A stretch of 64,000 nucleotides of DNA from Breoghania corrubedonensis. GTDB lineage: Bacteria; Pseudomonadota; Alphaproteobacteria; Rhizobiales; Stappiaceae. The notes under the pieces are model-generated. The model was not told where the DNA came from. It did not search any database and saw only the letters and a list, made by a program, of their open reading frames with translations. The translations under genes were made by a program, and so were the position numbers. Where the stretch lies: the NCBI RefSeq assembly GCF_003053845.1, contig NZ_QAYG01000003.1, forward strand, positions 186,001 to 250,000, read 5' to 3'. Below, piece after piece: positions 31,406 to 40,730 of this stretch. Each line of letters opens with the position of its first letter. The stretch's first letter is position 1.

Positions 31406-32395
31406 ATGGCAATTGAACTCGTCTGCCCCGCCGGCACACCGTCCGCCCTGCGCTCGGCCGTCGATGCCGGCGCGCATGCTGTCTATTGCGGCTTTGCCGA
31501 TGAGACCAACGCGCGCAACTTCCCGGGCCTCAACTTTTCGCCGGCCGAAATGACCAAGGGCGTCCGCTACGCCCACGACCATGGCGCCAAGGTGTTGGTT
31601 GCGATCAATACCTTCCCCAAGGCCGGCACGTTCGAACCTTGGCGCAAGGCTCTGGCCGCAGCCGAAGAGGCGCAGGCCGATGCCGTGATCCTGGCGGACA
31701 TGGCTGTGCTCGATCACGCCGCCACCCATCATCCGGGCCTTCGGCTCCATCTTTCCGTGCAGGCGGCGGCGAACACTCCGGAAGCGATCGGGTTCTACGC
31801 CGACACCTTCAACGTGAAACGCGTCGTGCTGCCGCGCGTGCTGTCGGTGGAAGAGATCGCCAAGCTCAACAAGGAAATCGACGTCGAGACGGAAGCCTTC
31901 GTCTTCGGTGGCCTGTGCCCGATGACGGAAGGCCGTTGCTCGCTTTCCTCCTATGCGACCGGTCGCTCGCCGAACCTGTCGGGCGTCTGTTCGCCGCCCG
32001 AGCACGTTGAATATGTCGAGGAGGCCGACGGAACTGCCGTGAGGCTGGCCGGCTTCACCATCGACCGCTTCGGCAAGGACGAGGCGGCCGGCTATCCGAC
32101 ACTGTGCAAGGGCTGTTTCGTCGCGGGCGGCAAGTCCACCCATCTTTTTGAAGATCCGGTGAGCCTCAACGCCGCCGGTCTGGTCGGGCGACTCGCGGAT
32201 GCGGGTGTCACCGCCCTCAAGATCGAGGGGCGCCAGCGCGGCAAGGGCTATGTCGCGGAGGTCGTGAAGACCTTCCGTGCCGTTGTCGATGCGATCGAGG
32301 CCGGGGGAGACCCGGTGAAGGCCGAGCAGCTTCTTGCCGGGCTTGTCGAAGGCGGGCGCCAGACATCCGGTGCATACCGGAAACAGTGGAGATGA
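31406..32395 (+). CDS. ubiU: O2-independent ubiquinone hydroxylase subunit UbiU
   Basis: A 329-residue member of the peptidase-U32-like family. Four cysteines at 171, 178, 195 and 234 repeat the spacing (7, 17, 39) of the [4Fe-4S] ligands C169, C176, C193 and C232 of E. coli UbiU, so the cluster should be intact. With UbiV it hydroxylates the quinone ring without O2, using prephenate as the known oxygen donor. It begins immediately after the ubiT stop codon; its stop overlaps the ubiV start. Confidence 0.93.
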   Translation: MAIELVCPAGTPSALRSAVDAGAHAVYCGFADETNARNFPGLNFSPAEMTKGVRYAHDHGAKVLVAINTFPKAGTFEPWRKALAAAEEAQADAVILADMAVLDHAATHHPGLRLHLSVQAAANTPEAIGFYADTFNVKRVVLPRVLSVEEIAKLNKEIDVETEAFVFGGLCPMTEGRCSLSSYATGRSPNLSGVCSPPEHVEYVEEADGTAVRLAGFTIDRFGKDEAAGYPTLCKGCFVAGGKSTHLFEDPVSLNAAGLVGRLADAGVTALKIEGRQRGKGYVAEVVKTFRAVVDAIEAGGDPVKAEQLLAGLVEGGRQTSGAYRKQWR

Positions 32396-33315
32396 CCGCG
32401 ATGGATCGTCCTGAGAACCATATCGGCCTGACGTTGGGACCGGTGCTCTTCAACTGGAGCGCGGAGCGCCTGCGCGACTTTTACGCGACGATCGCGGATC
32501 GCTCCGCCTTCGACCGCGTGCATGTCGGCGAAGTCGTTTGCGGCAAGCGCATGCCGTTTTCCGATCCTGTCTGGCCGGATATCATCGCCATGCTGGAGGA
32601 TGCGGGAAAAGAAGTCGTTGTCTCCGCACTGGCGTTGCCCGCCACGGTGCGCGAACGCAAGACGATCGCCGCTCTTTGCGAGGATGACGACCGTCTGGTG
32701 GAGATCAACGATGTTACGGCGCTGTCGCAACGGGGCGGGAAGCCCTTCGTCGTCGGTCCCTTCGTTAATGTCTATAATGAGGGGACTGTGCGGCTGATGG
32801 CGTCGCGCGGCGCGCGCACGGTCTGCGTGCCTGTCGAACTGCCGCTGGCCTCGCTCACGAGCATGGCGCAGAGCTGCCCGGATATCGAATTCGAGGTCTT
32901 CGCATTCGGCCGTCTGCCGCTGGCGCTCTCCGGCCGCTGCTACCATGCCCGCCTGCATGGCCTGCACAAGGATTCGTGCCGTTTCATCTGCGATCAGGAT
33001 CCCGACGGACTTGATGTGGAGACGATGGACGGCCAGCCGTTCCTGGCGGCGAACGGTATCCAGACGCTGTCCCACGGTGTTCAGGCCTTCTGCCCGGCGC
33101 CCGAGGAGGCCGCGCGGGCTGGTGTCCGCCGTCTCCGTCTGTCGCCGCATACGGTGAACATGGTCGCGGCAGGGGACACGTATCGATCTCTGCTCGACGG
33201 CAGGATCGAACCGGCCGAGGCGCTCAACCGGCTGCGTGGGCTCAATCTGCCAGGCGAACTGGTCGATGGGTATGAGCGCGGTCTTGCTGGTTGCCTGGCC
33301 GCCGGTCAGGCCTGA
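32392..33315 (+). CDS. ubiV: O2-independent ubiquinone hydroxylase subunit UbiV
   Basis: A 307-residue U32-like protein, partner of UbiU. Cysteines 50, 183, 196 and 200 reproduce the last-three spacing (13, 4) of the E. coli UbiV cluster ligands C180, C193 and C197, with the fourth in the VHVGEVVCGKRMPF segment. The ATG at 32392 overlaps the ubiU stop (ATGA). It ends the ubiTUV operon; the region after it is repeat-rich. Confidence 0.93.
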   Translation: MTAMDRPENHIGLTLGPVLFNWSAERLRDFYATIADRSAFDRVHVGEVVCGKRMPFSDPVWPDIIAMLEDAGKEVVVSALALPATVRERKTIAALCEDDDRLVEINDVTALSQRGGKPFVVGPFVNVYNEGTVRLMASRGARTVCVPVELPLASLTSMAQSCPDIEFEVFAFGRLPLALSGRCYHARLHGLHKDSCRFICDQDPDGLDVETMDGQPFLAANGIQTLSHGVQAFCPAPEEAARAGVRRLRLSPHTVNMVAAGDTYRSLLDGRIEPAEALNRLRGLNLPGELVDGYERGLAGCLAAGQA

Positions 33316-33443
33316 CGCGCGCCAATCCGCGCGTCTTTTCTGCCATTCTGCCGCTCGCCTGCGACCGCGCATGGCACTTTGCGAGAGATGGCCAGCTCGC
33401 GCCGGCCAACCCGCGAGGGCTGGCGCGCGGCAGTGCGCGCCGC

Positions 33444-33479
33444 ACCTGAGCTGACTTCGTGACCTGAGCTGACTTCGTG
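33444..33479. repeat. Exact 18-bp tandem duplication
   Basis: The unit ACCTGAGCTGACTTCGTG occurs twice back to back, at 33444-33461 and 33462-33479, with no mismatch. Confidence 0.9.
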
Positions 33480-33526
33480 AAACGACCAATGGCAGCCGCA
33501 GATCCGGGGCGCGTCGCGCTGGTGTA

Positions 33527-33578
33527 GCGCTCAAAGCAGCAAGCGCTCAGCGGCGCTCAAGGCGGCAAGCCCACAGCG
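33527..33578. repeat. Imperfect 26-bp tandem repeat
   Basis: Two adjacent 26-base units starting GCGCTCAA and ending CAGCG (33527-33552 and 33553-33578) agree at 22 of 26 positions. Confidence 0.8.
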
Positions 33579-33632
33579 GCGGCGCATGGCGCAGGCCATC
33601 CAGGACAGATCTTCGACAAATCGGGGGGAGAG

Positions 33633-33707
33633 TGGTACGCCCAAGGGGAATCGAACCCCTGTTTCCGCCGTGAAAGGGCGGCGTCCTAACCGCTAGACGA
33701 TGGGCGC
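33633..33707 (-). tRNA. tRNA-Glu (anticodon TTC)
   Basis: On the minus strand the 7-bp acceptor stem (GCGCCCA with TGGGCGT, G-U at the end), the D arm (TAGCGGTTAGGA), the anticodon arm CCGCC-CTTTCAC-GGCGG with TTC at 33674-33672, and the T arm with GGTTCGATTCC are all clear. The discriminator is A and CCA is encoded (33635-33633). A good promoter lies about 35 bp upstream. Confidence 0.97.
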
Positions 33708-33740
33708 ACGCGGCCGCTGCATCAGCGGCTTGTGGGTCGG

Positions 33741-33769
33741 CTTATAGTGGCGTTTGTCCGCCACCGCAA
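33741..33769 (-). promoter_or_regulatory. Promoter of tRNA-Glu
   Basis: Minus strand: TTGCGG (33769-33764), a 17-base spacer, and TATAAG (33746-33741). The expected start is roughly 27 bases before the mature tRNA 5' end. Confidence 0.65.
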
Positions 33770-33911
33770 GAGGGTCAGCGACAATCCCCATGATGTTTTC
33801 CAAATGAGAATTGACGTCGCTTTTCGAGAGCGTTCGCGACCGGTTTCTGCGCCCCGAAACCCGCGGTCCGGGGCGCATTGCGGATATCGAAAGCGGCGGC
33901 GCCCCTCCGGC

Positions 33912-34352
33912 TCACCACTCTCCGGTATTGCCCATCGACGCCCAGGGCTCCTGTGGCGGCAGGGAATCGCCCTTCTGCAGCAGTTCGATCGAGATGTTGT
34001 CGGAGGAGCGGATGAACGCCATGCGCCCGTCGCGCGGGGGACGGTTGATGGTTACGCCGTTGCTGCGCAGCCTCTCGCATGTCTCGTAGATGTTATCGAC
34101 CTCGTAGGCGAGGTGGCCGAAATTGCGTCCGCCGGTATAGCTTTCAGGATCCCAGTTGTAGGTGAGTTCCAGCAGCGGAGCCGCTTTCTCCTTGCCGCTC
34201 GCCTCGTCGCCCGGTGCCGCCAGGAAGATGAGAGTGAAGCGTCCGGCCTCGCTTTCGGTGCGCCGGACTTCCGTCAGGCCGAATTTGTTGCAATAGAAAT
34301 TCAGGGCCTCGTCAATGTCGGAAATGCGGACCATCGTGTGAAGATATCGCAT
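33912..34352 (-). CDS. gloA: Lactoylglutathione lyase (glyoxalase I)
   Basis: A 146-residue vicinal-oxygen-chelate protein that converts the methylglyoxal-glutathione adduct to S-lactoylglutathione. [20 protein letters not shown] gives the first His ligand (residue 5). [17 protein letters not shown] and NISIELLQ supply the remaining Glu, His and Glu metal ligands, so the site is complete. Length is normal for the Ni-dependent short class. It is divergent from the sirtuin gene with an almost abutting start. Confidence 0.93.
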   Translation of the reverse strand: MRYLHTMVRISDIDEALNFYCNKFGLTEVRRTESEAGRFTLIFLAAPGDEASGKEKAAPLLELTYNWDPESYTGGRNFGHLAYEVDNIYETCERLRSNGVTINRPPRDGRMAFIRSSDNISIELLQKGDSLPPQEPWASMGNTGEW

Positions 34353-34416
34353 GGTGTTTTCTCTTGATTTCGAGGAGTTTAGGGCGAATGACTGGTCTCA
34401 CGGGGCCGGGCGGGGC

Positions 34417-35223
34417 ATGATGAATGCGCCAACCCTCGAGAAGCGGAAAATCGAAACACAACATATGACCCTCGTCTCCGATATCAATGCCGGCCGGGAA
34501 ACCTTGTCCCGGTTGATCCACCAAAGCCGACACTGTGTTGTTTTCACCGGTGCGGGCATGTCGACCGAATCCGGCATCCCCGATTTTCGCAGTCCGGGCG
34601 GAATCTGGTCGCGCATGGATCCCATCGAGTTCGATGAATTCGTCTCCGACGAATCAACGCGTTTGGAAGACTGGCGCCGGCGTTTCGAGATGAACGAGCA
34701 GTTCTCGGCCGCAGACCCCAACTCAGGCCATCATGCAATCGCGACCCTTGTTGGCCGGGGCAAGGTCGCGGCTGTCATCACGCAAAATATCGACGGGTTG
34801 CACCAGCGTGCCGGTTGTCCGAGCGAAATCGTGATCGAACTGCATGGCAATGCCACCTTCGGTGCCTGCCTGAATTGCGGGGCCCGGCACGAACTTGATG
34901 AGGTCCGCGCAATCATTGCGCGGTCGGGATTGTCTCCACGCTGCGATTCCTGTGGCGGACTGGTCAAGTCGGCCGTGATCAATTTCGGACAGGCTATGCC
35001 TGTAGAGGCGATGGAACGGGCGCTGGATCTGGCCGAGACATGCGACCTCTTCGTTGTCGCGGGCTCTTCCCTCGCTGTGCAGCCGGCGGCCTCCCTGCCG
35101 CTGATCGCCAGCCGTCAGGGCGCTCACCTTGTGATAATCAATCGCGACCCGACACCTCTCGATGACGCAGCGGAATATGTCTTGCGGGGGAATATAGGGG
35201 AATTTCTCGAGGATATTGCGTAA
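34417..35223 (+). CDS. Sir2-family NAD-dependent protein deacylase
   Basis: A sirtuin of about 268 residues. NAD-binding GAGMSTESGIPDFRSPGGIW, TQNIDGLHQRAG, the catalytic histidine in ELHGNATFGACLNC, a zinc site made of CLNC and CDSC, and GSSLAVQPAASLP are all present. It probably removes acetyl or other acyl groups from lysines of metabolic enzymes. The start is uncertain: ATG at 34417/34420 or 34465; the domain itself begins near 34500. The upstream frame from 34351 overlaps the gloA start. Confidence 0.9.
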   Translation: MMNAPTLEKRKIETQHMTLVSDINAGRETLSRLIHQSRHCVVFTGAGMSTESGIPDFRSPGGIWSRMDPIEFDEFVSDESTRLEDWRRRFEMNEQFSAADPNSGHHAIATLVGRGKVAAVITQNIDGLHQRAGCPSEIVIELHGNATFGACLNCGARHELDEVRAIIARSGLSPRCDSCGGLVKSAVINFGQAMPVEAMERALDLAETCDLFVVAGSSLAVQPAASLPLIASRQGAHLVIINRDPTPLDDAAEYVLRGNIGEFLEDIA

Positions 35224-35363
35224 ATTGCCGTATTAGCAAACGGAAATTTGCGTTTTTTTCACGATTTGCGCTGGCGGTTAGAAGCTTGAATGCTATCCTT
35301 TGAACTGGGAATCGGTGCGCCGACCTTGTTGTTGATCGTGGTTTGAGACGAGGCAGAGACCAA

Positions 35364-35948
35364 ATGGGGGCCAAGCTAGCTTCGGACTTGCGTCCATTTG
35401 AGGATGGATCGGAGATTGAAGACTCTTCGGTCGATGTCCTTGAGGTTGCCGGGAGCATCAAGTGGTTCGATGTCGCCAAGGGATATGGCTTCATCATTCC
35501 CGATGACGGCGGCGAGGACGTCCTCCTGCATGTGACCTGCCTCAGGCGCGATGGTTTCCAGACCGCCTATGAGGGCTCGCGGGTTGTTTGTGAGGTTCTG
35601 AGCCGTCCGAAAGGACTGCAGGCCTTCCGTGTTCTTTCCATGGACGAGTCGACGGCCGTTCACCCGTCGCAGCTTCCCCCTTCGCGCACCCATGTGCAGG
35701 TCACACCGTCTGGCGGTTTCGAGCGGGCCACGGTGAAGTGGTTCAACCGGGTCAAGGGCTACGGCTTCCTGACGCGGGGAGACGGGACTCCCGACATTTT
35801 CGTTCACATGGAAACCTTGCGCCGTTTCGGCATTGCAGAACTGCGCCCCGGGCAGACCGTCATGGTCCGCTTCGGCGAGGGCCCCAAGGGGCTGATGGTC
35901 GCCGAAATTCGCCCGGAAGGCTCGAGCCACATTCCCCAGTCGCACTGA
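35364..35948 (+). CDS. Protein with two cold-shock domains
   Basis: A 194-residue protein with two CspA-like domains: the first at about 28-95 ([29 protein letters not shown]) and the second at about 122-188 ([29 protein letters not shown]). Both keep the aromatic RNP1-like KGYGF motif and the VLLH/VFVH-type RNP2. Ordinary bacterial CspA has one domain of about 70 residues; duplicated forms are common in alphaproteobacteria. It likely binds single-stranded nucleic acid. I start it at the ATG at 35364; a TTG at 35343 is less likely. Confidence 0.88.
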   Translation: MGAKLASDLRPFEDGSEIEDSSVDVLEVAGSIKWFDVAKGYGFIIPDDGGEDVLLHVTCLRRDGFQTAYEGSRVVCEVLSRPKGLQAFRVLSMDESTAVHPSQLPPSRTHVQVTPSGGFERATVKWFNRVKGYGFLTRGDGTPDIFVHMETLRRFGIAELRPGQTVMVRFGEGPKGLMVAEIRPEGSSHIPQSH

Positions 35949-36141
35949 ACGGTATTTCTGCCGCCTTCCGCCTGCCGTCTGTCTCCTGCGCCAAATTGCG
36001 TGTGGTTTTCGGGCGGCGGATGGATGTCGCGCATTTTGCCGGGGCTTCGTCATCTGCGTGGCTGGGGCGAGTGCCGCGGCGCCGCCGTCAACGCTTATCC
36101 GCGATAAAGCTACGCAAAGAGATGGCAGTCACGCAAAGATA

Positions 36142-36169
36142 CGGCGGCATGCCGGGGAACATGCCGCCG
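36142..36169 (-). terminator. Hairpin downstream of the small exported protein gene
   Basis: CGGCGGCATG (36142-36151) and its exact complement CATGCCGCCG (36160-36169) flank an 8-base loop. On the minus strand the stem is followed by TATCTTTG, moderately T-rich. It lies 36 bases past the stop codon of the 36205-36501 gene. Confidence 0.55.
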
Positions 36170-36204
36170 CTGGGGTCAGGAAATCCGCAGCTGCTTGCGG
36201 CGGA

Positions 36205-36501
36205 TCACTGCTCAATCCGGTGCTTGACCAGAATGGTCGTGTTCGCACCGTCTTGAAGGGCCGTGGTCTCGTAAGACTCACCGGGTTTCGTCCACGGGGT
36301 GCGGTTGGCTATGGTCTCGCATCCGCCTCCGGCGTCGGAGATGACGTCGGTTCCGCAGGCAACCGTGATTTCCATTCTCAGGCGGTCGCTCTTCTTGACG
36401 ACGCCGTTATCGGATCCTGAAAAGCTTCCGATCGCGGCGAAAGTCAGAGCCGAGCCACCGATGGCGACGGCAAATGCCAGACGCCCTGCCTTGCTCTTCA
36501 T
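36205..36501 (-). CDS. Small exported protein of unknown function
   Basis: A 98-residue protein I do not recognise. The N-terminus (MKSKAGRLAFAVAIGGSALTFAAIGSFSG) is a signal peptide or anchor; the remaining about 70 residues contain two cysteines (VACGTDV and GGCETI) that could form a disulfide. GGGAGGCGAAA stands right before the ATG, which fixes the start and argues that the gene is real. A hairpin follows its stop. It is divergent from coaD. Confidence 0.65.
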   Translation of the reverse strand: MKSKAGRLAFAVAIGGSALTFAAIGSFSGSDNGVVKKSDRLRMEITVACGTDVISDAGGGCETIANRTPWTKPGESYETTALQDGANTTILVKHRIEQ

Positions 36502-36695
36502 TTTCGCCTCCCTGGCATTAGAACAACACCATAGCATATTCCGCTTCGGAAGGTGACAAAAAGTTTGCATGTTGTAGAACGGCAACTCTGTTGAGGATGA
36601 ATAAGTCCTTTGCGTGAACCCGACGTCTGCGGCATCCGCCAAATTGCCGATATCCCCCATTGTCTCGCCGCGGAGAGGCCGGTAGAGAAGGATCC

Positions 36696-37196
36696 ATGAC
36701 ACGTACCGCGCTCTATCCGGGGTCCTTCGACCCGATCACAAATGGCCATATCGACATTCTCGGTCACGCGCTCGGCCTCGCGGACCGGATCGTTGTCGCG
36801 ATTGGCATTCATCCGGGCAAAAAGCCGATGTTCACGCTTGAAGAGCGTCGCGCGATGATCCGCGAGGTGGCTGCGGAACGGTTCGGCGAGAATGCGGGAC
36901 GCATAGACGTCGTGGCCTTCGACAATCTGGTCGTTGAGGCCGCGCGGGAGCAGGGTGCCTCCATCCTCATCCGCGGCCTGCGCGATGGCACCGATCTCGA
37001 TTACGAAATGCAGATGGCGGGAACCAACGGTGCGATCGCGCCGGACATCCTGACCGTTTTTTTGCCCGCCTCGCCGGGTGTCCGCCATATCGCCGCCACG
37101 CTTGTGCGCCAGATCGCCAGCATGGGCGGCGACGTATCGCCCTTCGTGCCGGAAAGCGTTGCCCGGGAACTCGGCCGCAAGGGCGCAACGGGATGA
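36696..37196 (+). CDS. coaD: Phosphopantetheine adenylyltransferase
   Basis: A 166-residue nucleotidyltransferase for the penultimate step of coenzyme A synthesis. [15 protein letters not shown] holds the T/HxGH motif, followed by [31 protein letters not shown] and the C-terminal [31 protein letters not shown] precedes the ATG at 36696. The coaD-ppi-ppi-queA-tgt run is a conserved Hyphomicrobiales neighbourhood. Confidence 0.95.
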   Translation: MTRTALYPGSFDPITNGHIDILGHALGLADRIVVAIGIHPGKKPMFTLEERRAMIREVAAERFGENAGRIDVVAFDNLVVEAAREQGASILIRGLRDGTDLDYEMQMAGTNGAIAPDILTVFLPASPGVRHIAATLVRQIASMGGDVSPFVPESVARELGRKGATG

Positions 37197-37255
37197 TGCG
37201 CTCGTCCGCCGGAGCTTGAAACGCGGCCGCATTTTCAATTCGAGGAGACTTATTC

Positions 37256-37789
<534 letters not shown>

Positions 37790-37837
37790 GGCCGGCGCGG
37801 CAACCCAGTAAACCGCATATCTGAAATACGAGAGGAA

Positions 37838-38317
37838 ATGGCTTTGGCCGACATCAAGGATCCCGAAAACACGCTGCTCATGGAAACCTCCAAGGGCCCC
37901 GTCGTTATCGAAATGCGTCCCGACCTGGCGCCCGAGCACGTCAAGCGCATCAAGGAGCTGGTGCGCGATGGCTTTTACGACGGCATCGTCTTCCACCGCG
38001 TGATCGATGGTTTCATGGCCCAGACGGGTTGCCCGAACGGCACCGGCACCGGTGGCTCGGGCAAGAAGCTGAAAGCGGAATTCTCCAAGGAACCGCATGT
38101 GCGCGGCACCGTCTCCATGGCGCGCGCGGCAGACCCCAATTCCGGCGACAGCCAGTTCTTCATCTGCTTTGCCGACTCGGTCTGGCTGAACGGCCAGTAC
38201 ACGGTCTGGGGCAAGGTCATCGAGGGCATGGAGATCGTCGATCAGATCAAGCGCGGCGAGCCCGTGCGTGATCCCGACAACATCGTCTCGGTCAAGGTTG
38301 CTGCCGACGCGGCCTGA
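37838..38317 (+). CDS. ppiB: Cytosolic cyclophilin-type peptidyl-prolyl isomerase
   Basis: A 159-residue cyclophilin without signal peptide. FHRVIDGFMAQTGCPNGTGTGG and DSQFFICFADSVWLNGQYTVWG mark the active site. It is clearly a duplicate of the upstream exported cyclophilin. GAGAGGAA precedes the ATG. A strong hairpin lies just after the stop. Confidence 0.93.
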   Translation: MALADIKDPENTLLMETSKGPVVIEMRPDLAPEHVKRIKELVRDGFYDGIVFHRVIDGFMAQTGCPNGTGTGGSGKKLKAEFSKEPHVRGTVSMARAADPNSGDSQFFICFADSVWLNGQYTVWGKVIEGMEIVDQIKRGEPVRDPDNIVSVKVAADAA

Positions 38318-38346
38318 GCCGCGCCGATGCATCTGGACAGGCTTCT

Positions 38347-38379
38347 GGCGGCGGCGCAGGGCATCCCTGCGCCGCCGCC
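38347..38379 (+). terminator. Strong hairpin after the cyclophilin pair
   Basis: A perfect 15-bp GC-rich stem (38347-38361 with 38365-38379) closes a 3-base loop and is followed by TTCATGTTG. It sits 29 bases after the ppiB stop and 108 before queA, so it may end or attenuate transcription; the T-run is weak. Confidence 0.55.
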
Positions 38380-38487
38380 TTCATGTTGCCTGCATGTTGA
38401 CCGGTCTGCGCCCCCGGCCTAAGACAGCGCCCCTGATCCGGTGCTTTGCCATGGTGCGAGCCCGCAATTTCCAACCCAGGCGCAAAC

Positions 38488-39576
38488 ATGCGTGTCGATG
38501 ATTTCGATTTCGAGCTCCCCGAAGACCGCATCGCACTGAGGCCGGCGCGTCCGCGCGACAGCGCGCGCCAGCTGATCGTCCATCCTGGGGGCGAGGGGGA
38601 GCTTTCCGACGACATCGTCGCCAACCTGGTCAATCACCTGCGGCCGGGTGATGCGCTTGTCTTCAACGATACCAAGGTTATTCCGGCCCAGCTGGAAGGC
38701 ACGCGCGAGCGCGACGGCGCCATCGCCCGTGTCGGCGTGACGTTGCACATGCGCGTGGCCGCCGACCGTTGGCGCGCGTTTGTCCGTCCAGCCAAGAAGC
38801 TGCTGGTCGGCGAACGGGTGCGCTTTGGCAGCCATGAGGGCACGATGTGCTCGGCGGGTCTGCTCGACGCCACCGTGGCGGAGAAGGGGGAGGGCGGCGA
38901 GATCGAGTTCGCCTTCGATCTCTCCGGTCCCGATCTCGATATCGCGATCGCGACGGCCGGGCATGTACCGCTGCCACCCTACATCGCCTCAAAACGCGGC
39001 GAGGATGAGCAGGACCGCAGGGACTATCAGACAGTCTATGCGCGACATGAGGGGGCGGTGGCAGCGCCCACAGGCGGCCTGCATTTCACCGACGATCTAT
39101 TGCAGCGCCTGCGCGCGCATGGCGTTGAGGAACATTTCGTGACGCTTCACGTGGGCGCCGGCACGTTCCTGCCCGTGAAGGTCGACGACATCGCCGACCA
39201 CCGTATGCACTCCGAGCTTTGCGAGGTCAGTGCGGAAACGGCGGATACGCTGAACGCGGTGCGCGCGCGCGGCGGTCGCATCGTGGCGGTCGGCACCACC
39301 AGCCTGCGGCTTCTGGAAAGTGCGGCCGACGAGACGGGGATCATCCATCCCTTCCACGCCCCCACCGATATCTTCATCACGCCGGGCTATCGGTTCCGCG
39401 CGGTCGACATCCTGATGACCAACTTCCACCTGCCGCGCTCCACGTTGTTCATGCTGGTCTCGGCTTTCTCCGGCTTCGAGACGATGCATCGCGCCTATGC
39501 GCACGCGATCGCGAACGGCTACCGCTTCTACTCCTACGGCGACTCCTCGCTGCTTTTTCCCCAGGATACGCAATGA
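38488..39576 (+). CDS. queA: S-adenosylmethionine:tRNA ribosyltransferase-isomerase QueA
   Basis: A 362-residue enzyme adding the epoxycyclopentane-diol ring to preQ1 in tRNA to give epoxyqueuosine. Family segments: [62 protein letters not shown]-like (here TGGLHF), [25 protein letters not shown] and [17 protein letters not shown]. Its stop overlaps the tgt start (ATGA), matching their consecutive roles in queuosine synthesis. Confidence 0.95.
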   Translation: MRVDDFDFELPEDRIALRPARPRDSARQLIVHPGGEGELSDDIVANLVNHLRPGDALVFNDTKVIPAQLEGTRERDGAIARVGVTLHMRVAADRWRAFVRPAKKLLVGERVRFGSHEGTMCSAGLLDATVAEKGEGGEIEFAFDLSGPDLDIAIATAGHVPLPPYIASKRGEDEQDRRDYQTVYARHEGAVAAPTGGLHFTDDLLQRLRAHGVEEHFVTLHVGAGTFLPVKVDDIADHRMHSELCEVSAETADTLNAVRARGGRIVAVGTTSLRLLESAADETGIIHPFHAPTDIFITPGYRFRAVDILMTNFHLPRSTLFMLVSAFSGFETMHRAYAHAIANGYRFYSYGDSSLLFPQDTQ

Positions 39577-40721
39577 CCACCGAGGCCTTTTCCTTCTCCC
39601 TGCTTGCCACCGATGGCATGGCGCGTCGCGGTGAGGTTAAGACCCCGCACGGACTGGTGCGCACACCCGCCTTCATGCCGGTGGGCACGCAGGCGACCGT
39701 CAAGGCGATGTACCCGGAGCAGGTGAGGGAGCTCGGCGCCGATGTGGTGCTCGGCAACACCTATCATCTGATGCTGCGCCCGACCGCCGAGCGCGTCGCC
39801 CGGCTCGGTGGGCTGCACACCTTCATGAACTGGCAGCACACGATCCTCACGGACAGCGGTGGGTTTCAGGTCATGTCGCTTGCCCAGATACGCAAGCTCA
39901 GCGAAAAGGGCGTGACGTTCCAGAGCCATATCGACGGTTCCCGGCACGAAATGACGCCGGAGCGCTCCATCGAGATCCAGGGGTTGCTGGGCTCCGACAT
40001 CCAGATGCAGCTCGATGAATGTCTCCGATTGCCGGCCGAGCGCAAAGAAGTAGAGCGCGCCATGCAGCTGTCGCTGCGCTGGGCGGAGCGCTCGCGCGCG
40101 CAGTTCGAGAAGATGGGGGGCCCGGGCAAGGGACGGGGACTTTACGGTATCGTTCAGGGCGGCGACGTGGCCGACCTGCGCGTCGCCTCGGCCCAGGCGC
40201 TCTCGCAGATGCCGTTCGAAGGCTATTCGATCGGCGGACTGGCCGTCGGTGAGCCGCAGGACGTGATGCTGCGGATGCTCGAAATCACGACGCCGGTGCT
40301 GCCGACGACGAAGCCGCGCTACCTGATGGGGGTTGGAACGCCCGATGACATCGTCGAATCCGTGGCGCGCGGGGTGGACATGTTCGACTGCGTGATGCCG
40401 ACGCGCGCCGGCCGACACGGCCTCGCCTACACGCGGTTCGGCAAGATCAACCTGAAGAATGCCCGCCACGCCGACGATCCGCGTCCGCTTGATGAGGAAT
40501 CGTCGTGTCCGGGGGCCCGCACCTATTCGCGGGCCTACCTGCATCACCTGATACGTGCCGGCGAGGGGCTGGGCGGTATGCTGCTCACCTGGAACAACCT
40601 CGCCTACTACCAGAGCATGATGCAGGGCATCCGCGATGCGATCGAGGCGGGCCGCTTCGCCGACTTCAAGGCCGAGGTCAAGGAAGGCTGGGCGAAGGGC
40701 GACCTGCCGGCGCTAGGATAG
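39573..40721 (+). CDS. tgt: tRNA-guanine transglycosylase
   Basis: A 382-residue enzyme that swaps guanine 34 of GUN-anticodon tRNAs for preQ1. [11 protein letters not shown] (catalytic Asp region), [12 protein letters not shown] and [15 protein letters not shown] (second catalytic Asp) are intact. The normal zinc motif CxCxxC...H just before YSRAYLHHL reads SSCPGA here, so only one of three zinc cysteines is present; the later His part (HHL) remains. Fold and length are otherwise normal, so the enzyme is probably active. Confidence 0.94.
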   Translation: MTTEAFSFSLLATDGMARRGEVKTPHGLVRTPAFMPVGTQATVKAMYPEQVRELGADVVLGNTYHLMLRPTAERVARLGGLHTFMNWQHTILTDSGGFQVMSLAQIRKLSEKGVTFQSHIDGSRHEMTPERSIEIQGLLGSDIQMQLDECLRLPAERKEVERAMQLSLRWAERSRAQFEKMGGPGKGRGLYGIVQGGDVADLRVASAQALSQMPFEGYSIGGLAVGEPQDVMLRMLEITTPVLPTTKPRYLMGVGTPDDIVESVARGVDMFDCVMPTRAGRHGLAYTRFGKINLKNARHADDPRPLDEESSCPGARTYSRAYLHHLIRAGEGLGGMLLTWNNLAYYQSMMQGIRDAIEAGRFADFKAEVKEGWAKGDLPALG

Positions 40722-40730
40722 GCGGCGGCT

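Larger units (their letters stand above)
33316..33632. other. Gene-free repeat-rich region 3' of tRNA-Glu
   Basis: A 317-bp gap between ubiV and the 3' end of the tRNA gene. It contains an exact 18-bp tandem duplication and a 26-bp imperfect one (listed separately), plus a remnant at about 33497-33522 resembling one end of the palindromic repeat at 3410. No open frame looks real and there is no integrase. Confidence 0.55.

Noticed and set aside
33316-33707. Integrated element at tRNA-Glu
   Set aside because: There is no integrase, no second copy of the tRNA 3' end and no foreign-looking gene nearby; only short duplications are present.
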